Assembly: GCA_958346135.1 (NCBI GenBank)
Contig: CATVQN010000099.1
Span: forward strand, 1 to 5,474
Source of the DNA: an uncultured Eubacteriales bacterium
GTDB lineage: Bacteria; Bacillota; Clostridia; Monoglobales; Monoglobaceae
Direction: 5' to 3'
DNA length: 5,474 nucleotides
The position numbers and the translations under genes were made by a program. The first letter of the stretch is position 1, and every line of letters begins with the position of its first letter. Of the stretch, positions 1 to 5,057 are shown in pieces. Below the pieces are notes generated by a model. The model was not told where the DNA came from, did not search any database, and saw nothing but the letters and a program-made list of their open reading frames with translations.

Positions 1-229
1 GGAAAACGCCGCAGTATTTCCGCCGCCAGCCCAAAGGAATATAGAGAAAGAATAAAAACTCCATCTGTTTGCAATATTCCTCCGAAATACAACCATACTT
101 GGGCATAACCACCCGCACGTCATGACCTTGCTTTGCCAGCGCCTGCGGCAGTGCACCAACCACGTCGCCAAGGCCGCCGGTCTTGGCAAAGGGAGCTACC
201 TCAGAAGAACACATCAATATTTTGCTCAT
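1..229 (-). CDS. glgA: Glycogen synthase (ADP-glucose type), N-terminal fragment, runs off window
   Basis: GlgA (GT5 family) transfers glucose from ADP-glucose to the non-reducing end of alpha-1,4-glucan in the cytoplasm. Only the first 76 codons are present; the frame is open to the window edge. The protein begins MSKILMCSSEVAPFAKTGGL. The KTGGL motif (residues 16-20) is the family's N-terminal ADP-glucose-binding signature. It is followed by GDVVGALPQALAKQGHDVRV and a PLGWRRKYCGVF stretch typical of clostridial/bacillar GlgA. The start is the ATG at 229-227. An AAAGGTG ribosome binding site lies 9 bases upstream, and an overlapping ATG at 234 is out of frame and stops after two codons. It is the fourth gene of the operon, 49 bases after glgD, with no promoter or terminator seen between them. 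The remaining ~400 residues, including the C-terminal Rossmann domain, lie outside the window, so completeness cannot be judged. The identification is secure. Confidence 0.96.
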   Translation of the reverse strand, partial: MSKILMCSSEVAPFAKTGGLGDVVGALPQALAKQGHDVRVVMPKYGCISEEYCKQMEFLFFLYIPLGWRRKYCGVF

Positions 230-238
230 ACCATAACA

Positions 239-245
239 CACCTTT
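239..245 (-). promoter_or_regulatory. Ribosome binding site of glgA (AAAGGTG)
   Basis: AAAGGTG on the minus strand lies 9 bases before the glgA ATG. It settles the start at 229 against the out-of-frame ATG at 234, which reads ATG GTA TGA. The core AAAGG resembles that of glgC and glgD and is weaker than the GGAGGG of glgB. Confidence 0.7.
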
Positions 246-278
246 CAGAAAGATTCTCTCTTGGTTGACTTAAATTGC

Positions 279-1409
279 CTAAATCACTGCACCTTTTCCA
301 ATCACCATTGGATAAGTATCCTGGCCTACCAGCTTTTTACCGCTGCGCAGCACCACCTCTTTATCAAAAATCACATTGGCCATCATACAGTTGTCACGCA
401 CATCCGAGTTCTGCATAATGATACAGTTTTCCACTGATGCACCCTTTCCGATATGCACACCCCGGAAAAGGACGCAGTTCTTTACTGATCCTTCAATCAC
501 ACAGCCATCGGCAACAATGGAGTTTAAAACCTCCGCATTTTTGCCGTAACGTGTGGGAATGGTGTCCTTGACCTTGGTGTAGATGGGCATATCGGTTTTC
601 AAGCCGAACAACTCCTCACGAATTTCGTGACTGAGAAGGCTGAGATTGGCGTCAAAAAAGGATTTGACATCATCAATTTTGAGCTGGTTGCCGGTAAACT
701 CATAGGCACAGATCTTGAGCCGGCGCAGATTCGCAAGGAAAATATCCTTGGAAATAGAATGCTTGCCGTGGGCTCTCGCATCATCTACCAGATCCATCAG
801 CAGTTCCTTACGGATGATGAATCGGTGCATATAGGAAAGCTGCGCACGCTGCTTGGCAGGATACACATGAATATCCTGTACCGTACCATCCTCAGCCGCC
901 GCCAAAAGAATATGCCGTTTCAGAATCTGGGACTCAATTTTTTCCTCCCGGTGGCAGACCAGCGTGATGTCTGCCTCCTTCTCCAGATGAAACCGGAGTG
1001 CGTCCGAAAAATTCATATTACAGATGGTATTGCAGTCTGCGACCACCGCATACTCCTGACGGCTTTTGGAAAGATAATGGTTGACACCGTATAAAATATC
1101 CACACCACCGATTTTTTCGCTTGCGCTCTCCCGCGCTTCACCGGGCGGCAGAATAAAAAGACCGTTGTTCTTTCTGTCCATATCCCAGTCTTTTCCGGTT
1201 CCCAGATGGTCGGTCAGGGAACGATAGTTATAAGGGGTGGTAATTCCCACATTGATAATAGAGGAATTCACCATACTTGACAAAATGAAATCTATGATGC
1301 GATAACGGCCGCCAAAGGGAACCGCTGCCAAAGACCGAACGCTGGTCAGCTCACCCATGCCGGCTTCCGGATTTTCCGCAAATATCAAGCCTAACATATC
1401 ATTTTTCAT
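279..1409 (-). CDS. glgD: Glucose-1-phosphate adenylyltransferase-like regulatory subunit GlgD
   Basis: GlgD is the catalytically degenerate partner of GlgC in Firmicutes; the two form a hetero-oligomeric ADP-glucose pyrophosphorylase. The chosen product is 376 residues, beginning MKNDMLGLIFAENPEAG. The nucleotidyltransferase fold is recognisable from AAVPFGGRYRIIDF (28-41), DWDMDR and the C-terminal left-handed beta-helix (about 280-376, hexapeptide-like IVADGCVIEGSV, VHIGKGASVENC). The GGxGxRL loop of active enzymes is replaced by AENPEAGMGEL. The catalytic Asp of SGDH becomes Asn127 (CNT), and there is no EKP sugar-phosphate motif. An active enzyme is therefore unlikely and a regulatory role is inferred. 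Start: an upstream in-frame GTG at 1433 would add 8 residues (GRKVTKI...), but it has no ribosome binding site, and the AGAAAGG site lies inside that extension, 11 bases before the ATG at 1409. The stop is TAG. The gene follows glgC by 77 bases with a stem-loop between them. Confidence 0.95.
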   Translation of the reverse strand: MKNDMLGLIFAENPEAGMGELTSVRSLAAVPFGGRYRIIDFILSSMVNSSIINVGITTPYNYRSLTDHLGTGKDWDMDRKNNGLFILPPGEARESASEKIGGVDILYGVNHYLSKSRQEYAVVADCNTICNMNFSDALRFHLEKEADITLVCHREEKIESQILKRHILLAAAEDGTVQDIHVYPAKQRAQLSYMHRFIIRKELLMDLVDDARAHGKHSISKDIFLANLRRLKICAYEFTGNQLKIDDVKSFFDANLSLLSHEIREELFGLKTDMPIYTKVKDTIPTRYGKNAEVLNSIVADGCVIEGSVKNCVLFRGVHIGKGASVENCIIMQNSDVRDNCMMANVIFDKEVVLRSGKKLVGQDTYPMVIGKGAVI

Positions 1410-1420
1410 AATCTTCGTAA

Positions 1421-1427
1421 CCTTTCT
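1421..1427 (-). promoter_or_regulatory. Ribosome binding site of glgD (AGAAAGG), decides start at 1409
   Basis: AGAAAGG on the minus strand sits 11 bases before ATG 1409, the same spacing that AAAGG has in front of glgA. It lies downstream of the alternative GTG at 1433 and so cannot serve that codon. The only G-rich run before the GTG (GCGGGG) is about 18 bases away. Confidence 0.65.
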
Positions 1428-1462
1428 GCCCACTAAAAGTAAATCAGAAATTCCCCGCTGCC

Positions 1463-1487
1463 ATTCTATCCGCAGGCAGGATAGAAT
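1463..1487 (-). repeat. Intercistronic stem-loop between glgC and glgD (9-bp perfect arms)
   Basis: ATTCTATCC (1463-1471) and GGATAGAAT (1479-1487) are perfect inverted arms around a 7-base loop. On the mRNA the stem begins at the last base of the glgC stop codon, so a terminating ribosome would cover it. The minus-strand sequence that follows (GGCAGCGGGGAATTT) has no U-tract, so this is not an intrinsic terminator. A role in mRNA stability, processing or lowering glgD relative to glgC is inferred. Confidence 0.65.
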
Positions 1488-2707
1488 CAGAGAACGTCTT
1501 CGGTAACCATAGAATTGACTGCAATTTTGACACCGTCGCCAACGGTGACTTCCGGCCCCAATACGGTAATGTCATCACTGCAGAGCTTTTCGTTAATCCA
1601 GGTACGGTTTGCCGCATCCTCCATGGAACCGACCACGGCTTTTTCACCTATACGGACATCGGCGCCTATAATAGATTTATAGACCACCGCATCCCGGCCG
1701 ATTACCACCCCCGGCATGATAATGGAATCCTCTACCTTTGCGCCCTTTCCCACGGTCACACCTTCAAAAATGACCGAATGATCGATCTCGCCGAAAATTT
1801 CACAGCCCTCTGTGATATAACAGTTACGCAGCTTTGCATCAGCCGAAACATAATGTGGGGGTTTTATGGGGTTTTTCCCGTAGATACGCCAGTCACTGTC
1901 GTCCAGATTACACCCGGCGCCGTCATCCAAAAGCTCCATATTGGCCTCCCATAGGCTCTGAATGGTTCCCACATCCTTCCAATAGCCATCAAACCGGTAG
2001 GCAGCCATCTTGAGCCCATCATTTAGCATTTTCGGAATCACATTCTTTCCGAAATCGTTCTCGGAGGTAGGATCCGCCTCGTCGGCAATCAAATATTTCT
2101 TCAAAGCCTCCCAGCCAAAGCAGTACACACCCATAGAGGCCAAATTACTCTTGGGACACTTGGGCTTTTCCTCAAACTCAACGATACGGTCATTCTCATC
2201 CGTGTTCATTATTCCAAATCGGGAGGCTTCGTCCCAGGGCACCTCAATCACCGCAATGGTAACATCTGCCTCGGCCTCCTTGTGCCGTCGAATCATTTTG
2301 CTGTAATCCATCTTATAGATATGGTCACCGGACAGCACCATAACGCATTTTGGGTGGAACCTCTCGATAAAACTCAGGTTCTGATAAATCGCATTGGCCG
2401 TTCCCTTGTACCACTCGCCTTTTTCCGCAGATGTATAGGGCGGCAGCACATAAACACCTCCGTTGGAACGGTCTAAATCCCAGGACTGACCGCCTGCGAT
2501 ATAAGTATTGAGCTCCAGCGGCTGATACTGGGTCAGCACCCCCACTGTGTCGATTCCCGAATGGGTACAGTTACTCAGTGGAAAATCAATGATCCTGTAT
2601 TTTCCCCCGAAGGGAACCGCAGGCTTTGCTACATTCTTTGTCAGAATTCCCAGCCGGCTTCCCTGTCCGCCGGCCAGAATCATTGCTACACAATCTTTTG
2701 CTTTCAT
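1487..2707 (-). CDS. glgC: Glucose-1-phosphate adenylyltransferase, catalytic subunit
   Basis: This enzyme makes ADP-glucose and pyrophosphate from ATP and glucose-1-phosphate, the committed step of bacterial glycogen synthesis, in the cytoplasm. The product has 406 residues. The N-terminal nucleotidyltransferase domain shows AGGQGSRL (12-19), KPAVPFGGKYRIIDF (28-42), WYKGTANA (99-106), SGDHIYKMDY with catalytic Asp128, EEKP with Lys181, and YWKDVGT (242-248). These match E. coli Asp142, Lys195 and Tyr114 (here Tyr100) at a constant offset of 14, from remembered E. coli numbering. From about residue 290 the C-terminal beta-helix hexapeptide repeats follow (VTVGKGAKVEDS, GVVIGRDAVV, VTVGDGVKI). 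The N-terminus lacks the roughly 14-residue E. coli extension, and the E. coli fructose-1,6-bisphosphate Lys39 position is Asn25, as expected for a Gram-positive enzyme. The start is ATG, fixed by homology. The nearest Shine-Dalgarno-like site (GGAAAGG, 2729-2723) is a long 15 bases away, so initiation may depend on coupling. The gene is 82 bases after glgB. Stop is TGA. Confidence 0.98.
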   Translation of the reverse strand: MKAKDCVAMILAGGQGSRLGILTKNVAKPAVPFGGKYRIIDFPLSNCTHSGIDTVGVLTQYQPLELNTYIAGGQSWDLDRSNGGVYVLPPYTSAEKGEWYKGTANAIYQNLSFIERFHPKCVMVLSGDHIYKMDYSKMIRRHKEAEADVTIAVIEVPWDEASRFGIMNTDENDRIVEFEEKPKCPKSNLASMGVYCFGWEALKKYLIADEADPTSENDFGKNVIPKMLNDGLKMAAYRFDGYWKDVGTIQSLWEANMELLDDGAGCNLDDSDWRIYGKNPIKPPHYVSADAKLRNCYITEGCEIFGEIDHSVIFEGVTVGKGAKVEDSIIMPGVVIGRDAVVYKSIIGADVRIGEKAVVGSMEDAANRTWINEKLCSDDITVLGPEVTVGDGVKIAVNSMVTEDVL

Positions 2708-2722
2708 CGTTATAACCGCTTG

Positions 2723-2729
2723 CCTTTCC
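2723..2729 (-). promoter_or_regulatory. Poorly spaced ribosome binding site of glgC (GGAAAGG)
   Basis: GGAAAGG on the minus strand is the only Shine-Dalgarno-like run before glgC, but 15 bases separate it from the ATG. The usual optimum is about 5 to 9. No alternative in-frame start is visible nearby, so the unusual spacing appears real. Confidence 0.45.
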
Positions 2730-2749
2730 GACCCACAAATTGATGCATT

Positions 2750-2779
2750 TTCTGTCTATCGTGAGCCGGATAGACAGAA
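2750..2779 (-). repeat. Intercistronic stem-loop between glgB and glgC (11-bp perfect arms)
   Basis: TTCTGTCTATC (2750-2760) and GATAGACAGAA (2769-2779) are perfect inverted arms around an 8-base loop. On the mRNA the stem starts 10 bases after the glgB stop (2792-2790). It is followed by AAATGCATCA rather than a U-run, so it is not a canonical intrinsic terminator. The stem shares GGATAGA with the glgC-glgD hairpin. A stability, processing or translational role is inferred. Confidence 0.7.
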
Positions 2780-2789
2780 CTTTGCCGTT

Positions 2790-4769
2790 TTATTGACTCT
2801 TCTTTTCCGCTTTTTTCACCTTGTTTTTTTTCGGTACGGATTTTACGGGTTTCCATTTTAAATAGTACCCGGTCAGCGGCGGAAGACTCAGCTCAATGGA
2901 ATAGGGAAATTCCCGGAAGGGCTTTGCCTTGGTCCGTACCTTCCGACTGCCTCTGCCGTCGCCTCCATAGCATTTCTGATTGGTGCTGAGCAGTACCTCG
3001 TACTCTCCCGGCTCGGGAACACCAATGATATATTTCTCCCGTTCCACCGGGGTAAAGTTTAAAACCACCGCAAGCTTTTCGGTCTTGTCCCGGCTGATAC
3101 GCAGAAAAGACAAGACGCTGCTAGCCGCATCCTCCGCATTGAGCCATCGAAAGCCCTGCCAATCTCCCTGTTCCCGTTCGATTTCAAACAGGGCGGGATG
3201 CTCCCGGTAAAAGTGATTCAAATCTGCCGAAAAACGGTGCAGCTTGGCATGGGTTTCATATTCGTCCAATGACCAATCCAGCTGACCGTCAAACCGCCAC
3301 TCCACAAACTGGCCGAACTCGCCGCCCATAAACAGCAGCTTTTTGCCGGGGTGTGCGTACATGAAGGTATAAAGCAGCTTCAGCTCAGCAAACTTCTCCT
3401 CATAGCTTCCCCACATTTTATCTAAGAGCGACCGCTTTCCATGTACCACCTCGTCATGAGACAGCGCCAGAATATAGTTCTCCGAAAAAGCATACATCAT
3501 GGGAAAGGTCAGCTTATTGTGGTTTCCCTTCCGAAACAGGGGGTCGCACTGCATATAATCCAATACATCGTGCATCCAGCCCATACTCCATTTAAAGTTA
3601 AACCCAAGACCTCCTTCACAGGCCGGCTGGGTCACACCGCCCCAAGCGGTGGACTCCTCCGCAATCATCAATACATTGGGATGCCGCTCAAACACCGCCG
3701 TATTCAGTTTTTGTAAAAAGTCAATGGCCTCCAGGTTCTCCTTGCCGCCGTACCGGTTCGGGAGCCATTCCCCGTCCCGACGGTTATAATCCAAATACAG
3801 CATACTGGAAACCGCATCCACCCGGATGCCGTCCATGTGATATTCCTCCAGCCAAAACAGTGCATTGGAGATCAGGAACGAAAAAATTTCGGTTTTGGTC
3901 CAGTCAAAGACCAAGGTTCCCCATTCCTTATGCTCGCCCCGCCGGCTGTCTGGATGCTCATACAGCGGAGTGCCGTCAAACATGGCTAAAGCATAGCCAT
4001 CCTTGGGAAAATGTGCCGGAACCCAATCCATAATAATCCCAATTCCGTTTTGGTGCAGCGCATCCACCAGCGCCTTTAGCTCAACCGGCCTGCCATAGCG
4101 GCTGTTTGCGGAATAATATCCCGTCACCTGGTATCCCCAGGAACCGTCAAAAGGATATTCCGCAAGCGGCATCATCTCCACATGGGTATATCCCATCTCC
4201 TTCAAATAGGGGATAAGCTGATCAATCATCTCCGTATAGGTATAAAAGCTTCCGTCCTCCTTGCGCCGCCAGGAGCCAAAATGCATCTCGTAAATCGAAA
4301 TTGGCTTGTCATAAGGCAGTGTGCTGCGCCGATTCTCAATCCACTCCCGGTCGTTCCAGGTATAGGTCAAATCCGTTGTCACCGATGCATTGGCAGGTCG
4401 CACCTCAGAATAAAAAGCATAGGGATCCGCTTTTAAAACAGTATCACCCCGATAGGTCTCTATACTGAATTTATAATTCTGACCCTCGGTAATCCCCGGG
4501 AGAAAAAGCTCCCAAATTCCGGAATTGGTATGCCGATGCATCCGCCCCCGGTTGGGATCCCAGCCGTTGCCGTCACAGACCACGGAAACCGACTTGGCAT
4601 TGGGCGCCCAGACCGCAAACAAATACCCCTCTTTACCGCCGTCCGACTGCAGCTTGTGCGCACCGAGCATCCGATAGCTTTCGTAGTTTACGCCCTGATT
4701 AAAAAGATACATAGCCGTTTCATCAATATAGGCCTTTTCTTTTGTGTCCTGCCGTTCTCGATTTTTCAC
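2790..4769 (-). CDS. glgB: 1,4-alpha-glucan branching enzyme
   Basis: GlgB (GH13) cuts an alpha-1,4-glucan chain and reattaches the piece through an alpha-1,6 bond, creating glycogen branches. The product has 659 residues. An N-terminal CBM48-like beta domain (about 45-130, YLFAVWAPNAKSVSVV) precedes the catalytic barrel (about 155-510). GH13 regions are visible as DWVPAHF (248-254), GIRVDAV with nucleophile Asp318, AEEST with acid/base Glu371, and LSHDEVVHGK with Asp439. All three catalytic residues differ from E. coli Asp405, Glu458 and Asp526 by 87, which supports the assignment. The C-terminal beta domain ends at about 638 (PLTGYYLKWK). The extra E. coli-type N1 domain is absent, as in Gram-positive enzymes. 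Start is GTG, 7 bases after GGAGGG; an ATG at 4776 is out of frame. The last 20 residues form a Lys-rich tail (9 Lys) not expected in the family. Its codons include an A8 run and an A AAA AAC heptamer. First gene of the operon. Confidence 0.98.
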   Translation of the reverse strand: MKNRERQDTKEKAYIDETAMYLFNQGVNYESYRMLGAHKLQSDGGKEGYLFAVWAPNAKSVSVVCDGNGWDPNRGRMHRHTNSGIWELFLPGITEGQNYKFSIETYRGDTVLKADPYAFYSEVRPANASVTTDLTYTWNDREWIENRRSTLPYDKPISIYEMHFGSWRRKEDGSFYTYTEMIDQLIPYLKEMGYTHVEMMPLAEYPFDGSWGYQVTGYYSANSRYGRPVELKALVDALHQNGIGIIMDWVPAHFPKDGYALAMFDGTPLYEHPDSRRGEHKEWGTLVFDWTKTEIFSFLISNALFWLEEYHMDGIRVDAVSSMLYLDYNRRDGEWLPNRYGGKENLEAIDFLQKLNTAVFERHPNVLMIAEESTAWGGVTQPACEGGLGFNFKWSMGWMHDVLDYMQCDPLFRKGNHNKLTFPMMYAFSENYILALSHDEVVHGKRSLLDKMWGSYEEKFAELKLLYTFMYAHPGKKLLFMGGEFGQFVEWRFDGQLDWSLDEYETHAKLHRFSADLNHFYREHPALFEIEREQGDWQGFRWLNAEDAASSVLSFLRISRDKTEKLAVVLNFTPVEREKYIIGVPEPGEYEVLLSTNQKCYGGDGRGSRKVRTKAKPFREFPYSIELSLPPLTGYYLKWKPVKSVPKKNKVKKAEKKSQ

Positions 4770-4776
4770 TTGTCAT

Positions 4777-4782
4777 CCCTCC
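4777..4782 (-). promoter_or_regulatory. Strong ribosome binding site of glgB (GGAGGG), decides GTG start
   Basis: GGAGGG on the minus strand lies 7 bases before the GTG at 4769. The ATG at 4776-4774 sits immediately after this site and is in another frame, so GTG is the start. This is the best Shine-Dalgarno of the operon. Confidence 0.85.
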
Positions 4783-4856
4783 GCAGATACCGTCTGTAAA
4801 ATATAGTAAATTCCTTCCGAAAAAGGTACTGGGTTTTATCTAATATAGACAATCTT

Positions 4857-4885
4857 ATTGTACCATATTATGGTCTTTTTGTCTA
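4857..4885 (-). promoter_or_regulatory. Sigma-A-type promoter of the glg operon, TAGACA-N17-TACAAT
   Basis: On the minus strand, TAGACA (4885-4880) is separated by exactly 17 bases from TACAAT (4862-4857), a 10/12 match to the vegetative consensus. TGG directly before the -10 supplies an extended -10 TGn. Transcription would start near 4850, giving a leader of about 80 bases to glgB. An alternative promoter with equal consensus score overlaps it. Confidence 0.65.
4862..4874. promoter_or_regulatory. Operator-like palindrome ACCATA-T-TATGGT inside the promoter
   Basis: ACCATA (4862-4867) and TATGGT (4869-4874) are perfect inverted arms around one base. The element lies almost wholly in the 17-bp spacer of the TAGACA/TACAAT promoter and covers the -10 of the alternative promoter. 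That position suits a repressor or a MerR-type activator. Part of the symmetry comes from the AT-rich promoter sequence itself, so chance is possible. Confidence 0.35.
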
Positions 4886-4895
4886 TTTTTTTCAA
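4867..4895 (-). promoter_or_regulatory. Overlapping alternative promoter, TTGAAA-N17-CATAAT
   Basis: TTGAAA (4895-4890) and CATAAT (4872-4867) on the minus strand are also spaced by 17 bases and match 10/12 consensus positions. The element is displaced 10 bp upstream of the TAGACA/TACAAT pair. Only mapping of the 5' end can say which is used; both would drive glgB. Confidence 0.5.
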
Positions 4896-4944
4896 ACTAA
4901 AATATGCACAAATTATTCCGCCCATCTTTGTAGGATTTTAAAGG

Positions 4945-4959
4945 TGTTCCCGTTTTCAA
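4945..4959 (-). promoter_or_regulatory. Second cre-like box (CcpA/LacI-family), one mismatch
   Basis: On the minus strand TTGAAAACGGGAACA matches the catabolite-responsive consensus WTGNAANCGNWNNCW at every defined position except one (G at the central W). Its centre is 48 bp from that of the perfect cre box. A further GAAAACG half-site (4966-4960) adjoins it as a direct repeat. Confidence 0.35.
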
Positions 4960-4968
4960 CGTTTTCGG

Positions 4969-4984
4969 AAAATAGGCCTATTTT
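4969..4984. promoter_or_regulatory. Perfect 16-bp palindrome AAAATAGGCCTATTTT
   Basis: Every base pairs with its partner about the centre between 4976 and 4977. As RNA it would form only a weak six-pair A-U stem with a GGCC loop, so a protein-binding site is a better guess than a terminator. It overlaps the -10 and start region of the possible distal promoter. The regulator is not identified. Confidence 0.4.
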
Positions 4985-5010
4985 ATAAATATATGCAAAC
5001 GCTTTCTTAA
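4982..5010 (-). promoter_or_regulatory. Possible distal promoter, TTAAGA-N17-TATAAA
   Basis: TTAAGA (5010-5005) and TATAAA (4987-4982) on the minus strand have 17-bp spacing. The -35 is weak (4/6), the -10 good (5/6). If it is used, the cre box would fill its spacer and overlap the -35, and the leader to glgB would be about 205 bases. In AT-rich DNA such matches arise often, so this is only a candidate. Confidence 0.3.
4993..5007 (+). promoter_or_regulatory. cre box, candidate CcpA site, full match to WTGNAANCGNWNNCW
   Basis: ATGCAAACGCTTTCT matches all defined positions of the Gram-positive catabolite-responsive element consensus, including the central CG and the flanking TG and C. CcpA or another LacI/GalR-family regulator could bind here and tie glycogen synthesis to sugar supply. 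It is about 140 bp upstream of the proximal promoter start, or inside the spacer of the possible distal promoter. The match is seen in the sequence; the regulator and its effect are inferred. Confidence 0.55.
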
Positions 5011-5057
5011 ATATTCCATGTTTTTGCAGCCAAAATTTCAAAGTTTTTGATACTTCG

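Larger units (their letters stand above)
4770..5057. other. 288-base AT-rich intergenic regulatory region upstream of glgB
   Basis: This gap between the methyltransferase stop and the glgB start contains no convincing ORF, RNA gene or intrinsic terminator. It holds, from the methyltransferase side, a cre box, a possible distal promoter, a 16-bp palindrome, a second cre-like box, two overlapping proximal promoters with dyad symmetry and the glgB ribosome binding site. The inferred leader from the proximal promoter is about 80 bases. I see no recognisable riboswitch in it. Confidence 0.7.

Noticed and set aside
627..1094. 155-codon open frame on the plus strand opposite glgD
   Set aside because: It lies wholly antisense to a well-supported glgD. 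I see no domain and no good ribosome binding site, and its sequence is explained as a shadow of the glgD codons.
2010..2306. Plus-strand frame opposite glgC (and similar frames at 3441-3716 and 4182-4436 opposite glgB)
   Set aside because: These are antisense shadows of conserved coding sequence, without recognisable products or start signals.
2750..2779. Hairpin as a Rho-independent terminator of glgB
   Set aside because: The 11-bp stem is perfect, but no U-run follows on the transcribed strand, and glgC, the next pathway gene, begins 42 bases after the stem. Nor does the plus strand carry a gene that would need it.
2547..2861. 104-codon plus-strand frame spanning the glgC start, the gap and the glgB end
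   Set aside because: Antisense to two strong genes and running through the hairpin. The Phe-rich end is just the complement of the Lys-rich GlgB tail.
4784..4796. CAGA-TACCG-TCTG hairpin just before the glgB ribosome binding site as a riboswitch element
   Set aside because: Only four pairs with a five-base loop. No recognisable riboswitch core is present in the roughly 80-base leader.
4951..4966. CGTTTTC AA CGTTTTC as a repeat array or iteron
   Set aside because: Only two 7-bp copies occur. They are better read as LacI-type half-sites within the cre-like cluster; there is no CRISPR or origin context.
5011..5057. Terminator of the methyltransferase gene in the AT-rich stretch after its stop
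   Set aside because: CAAAA/TTTTG arms around CTTTGAAA are short and A-T only, with no U-tract placed correctly. No intrinsic terminator can be supported.
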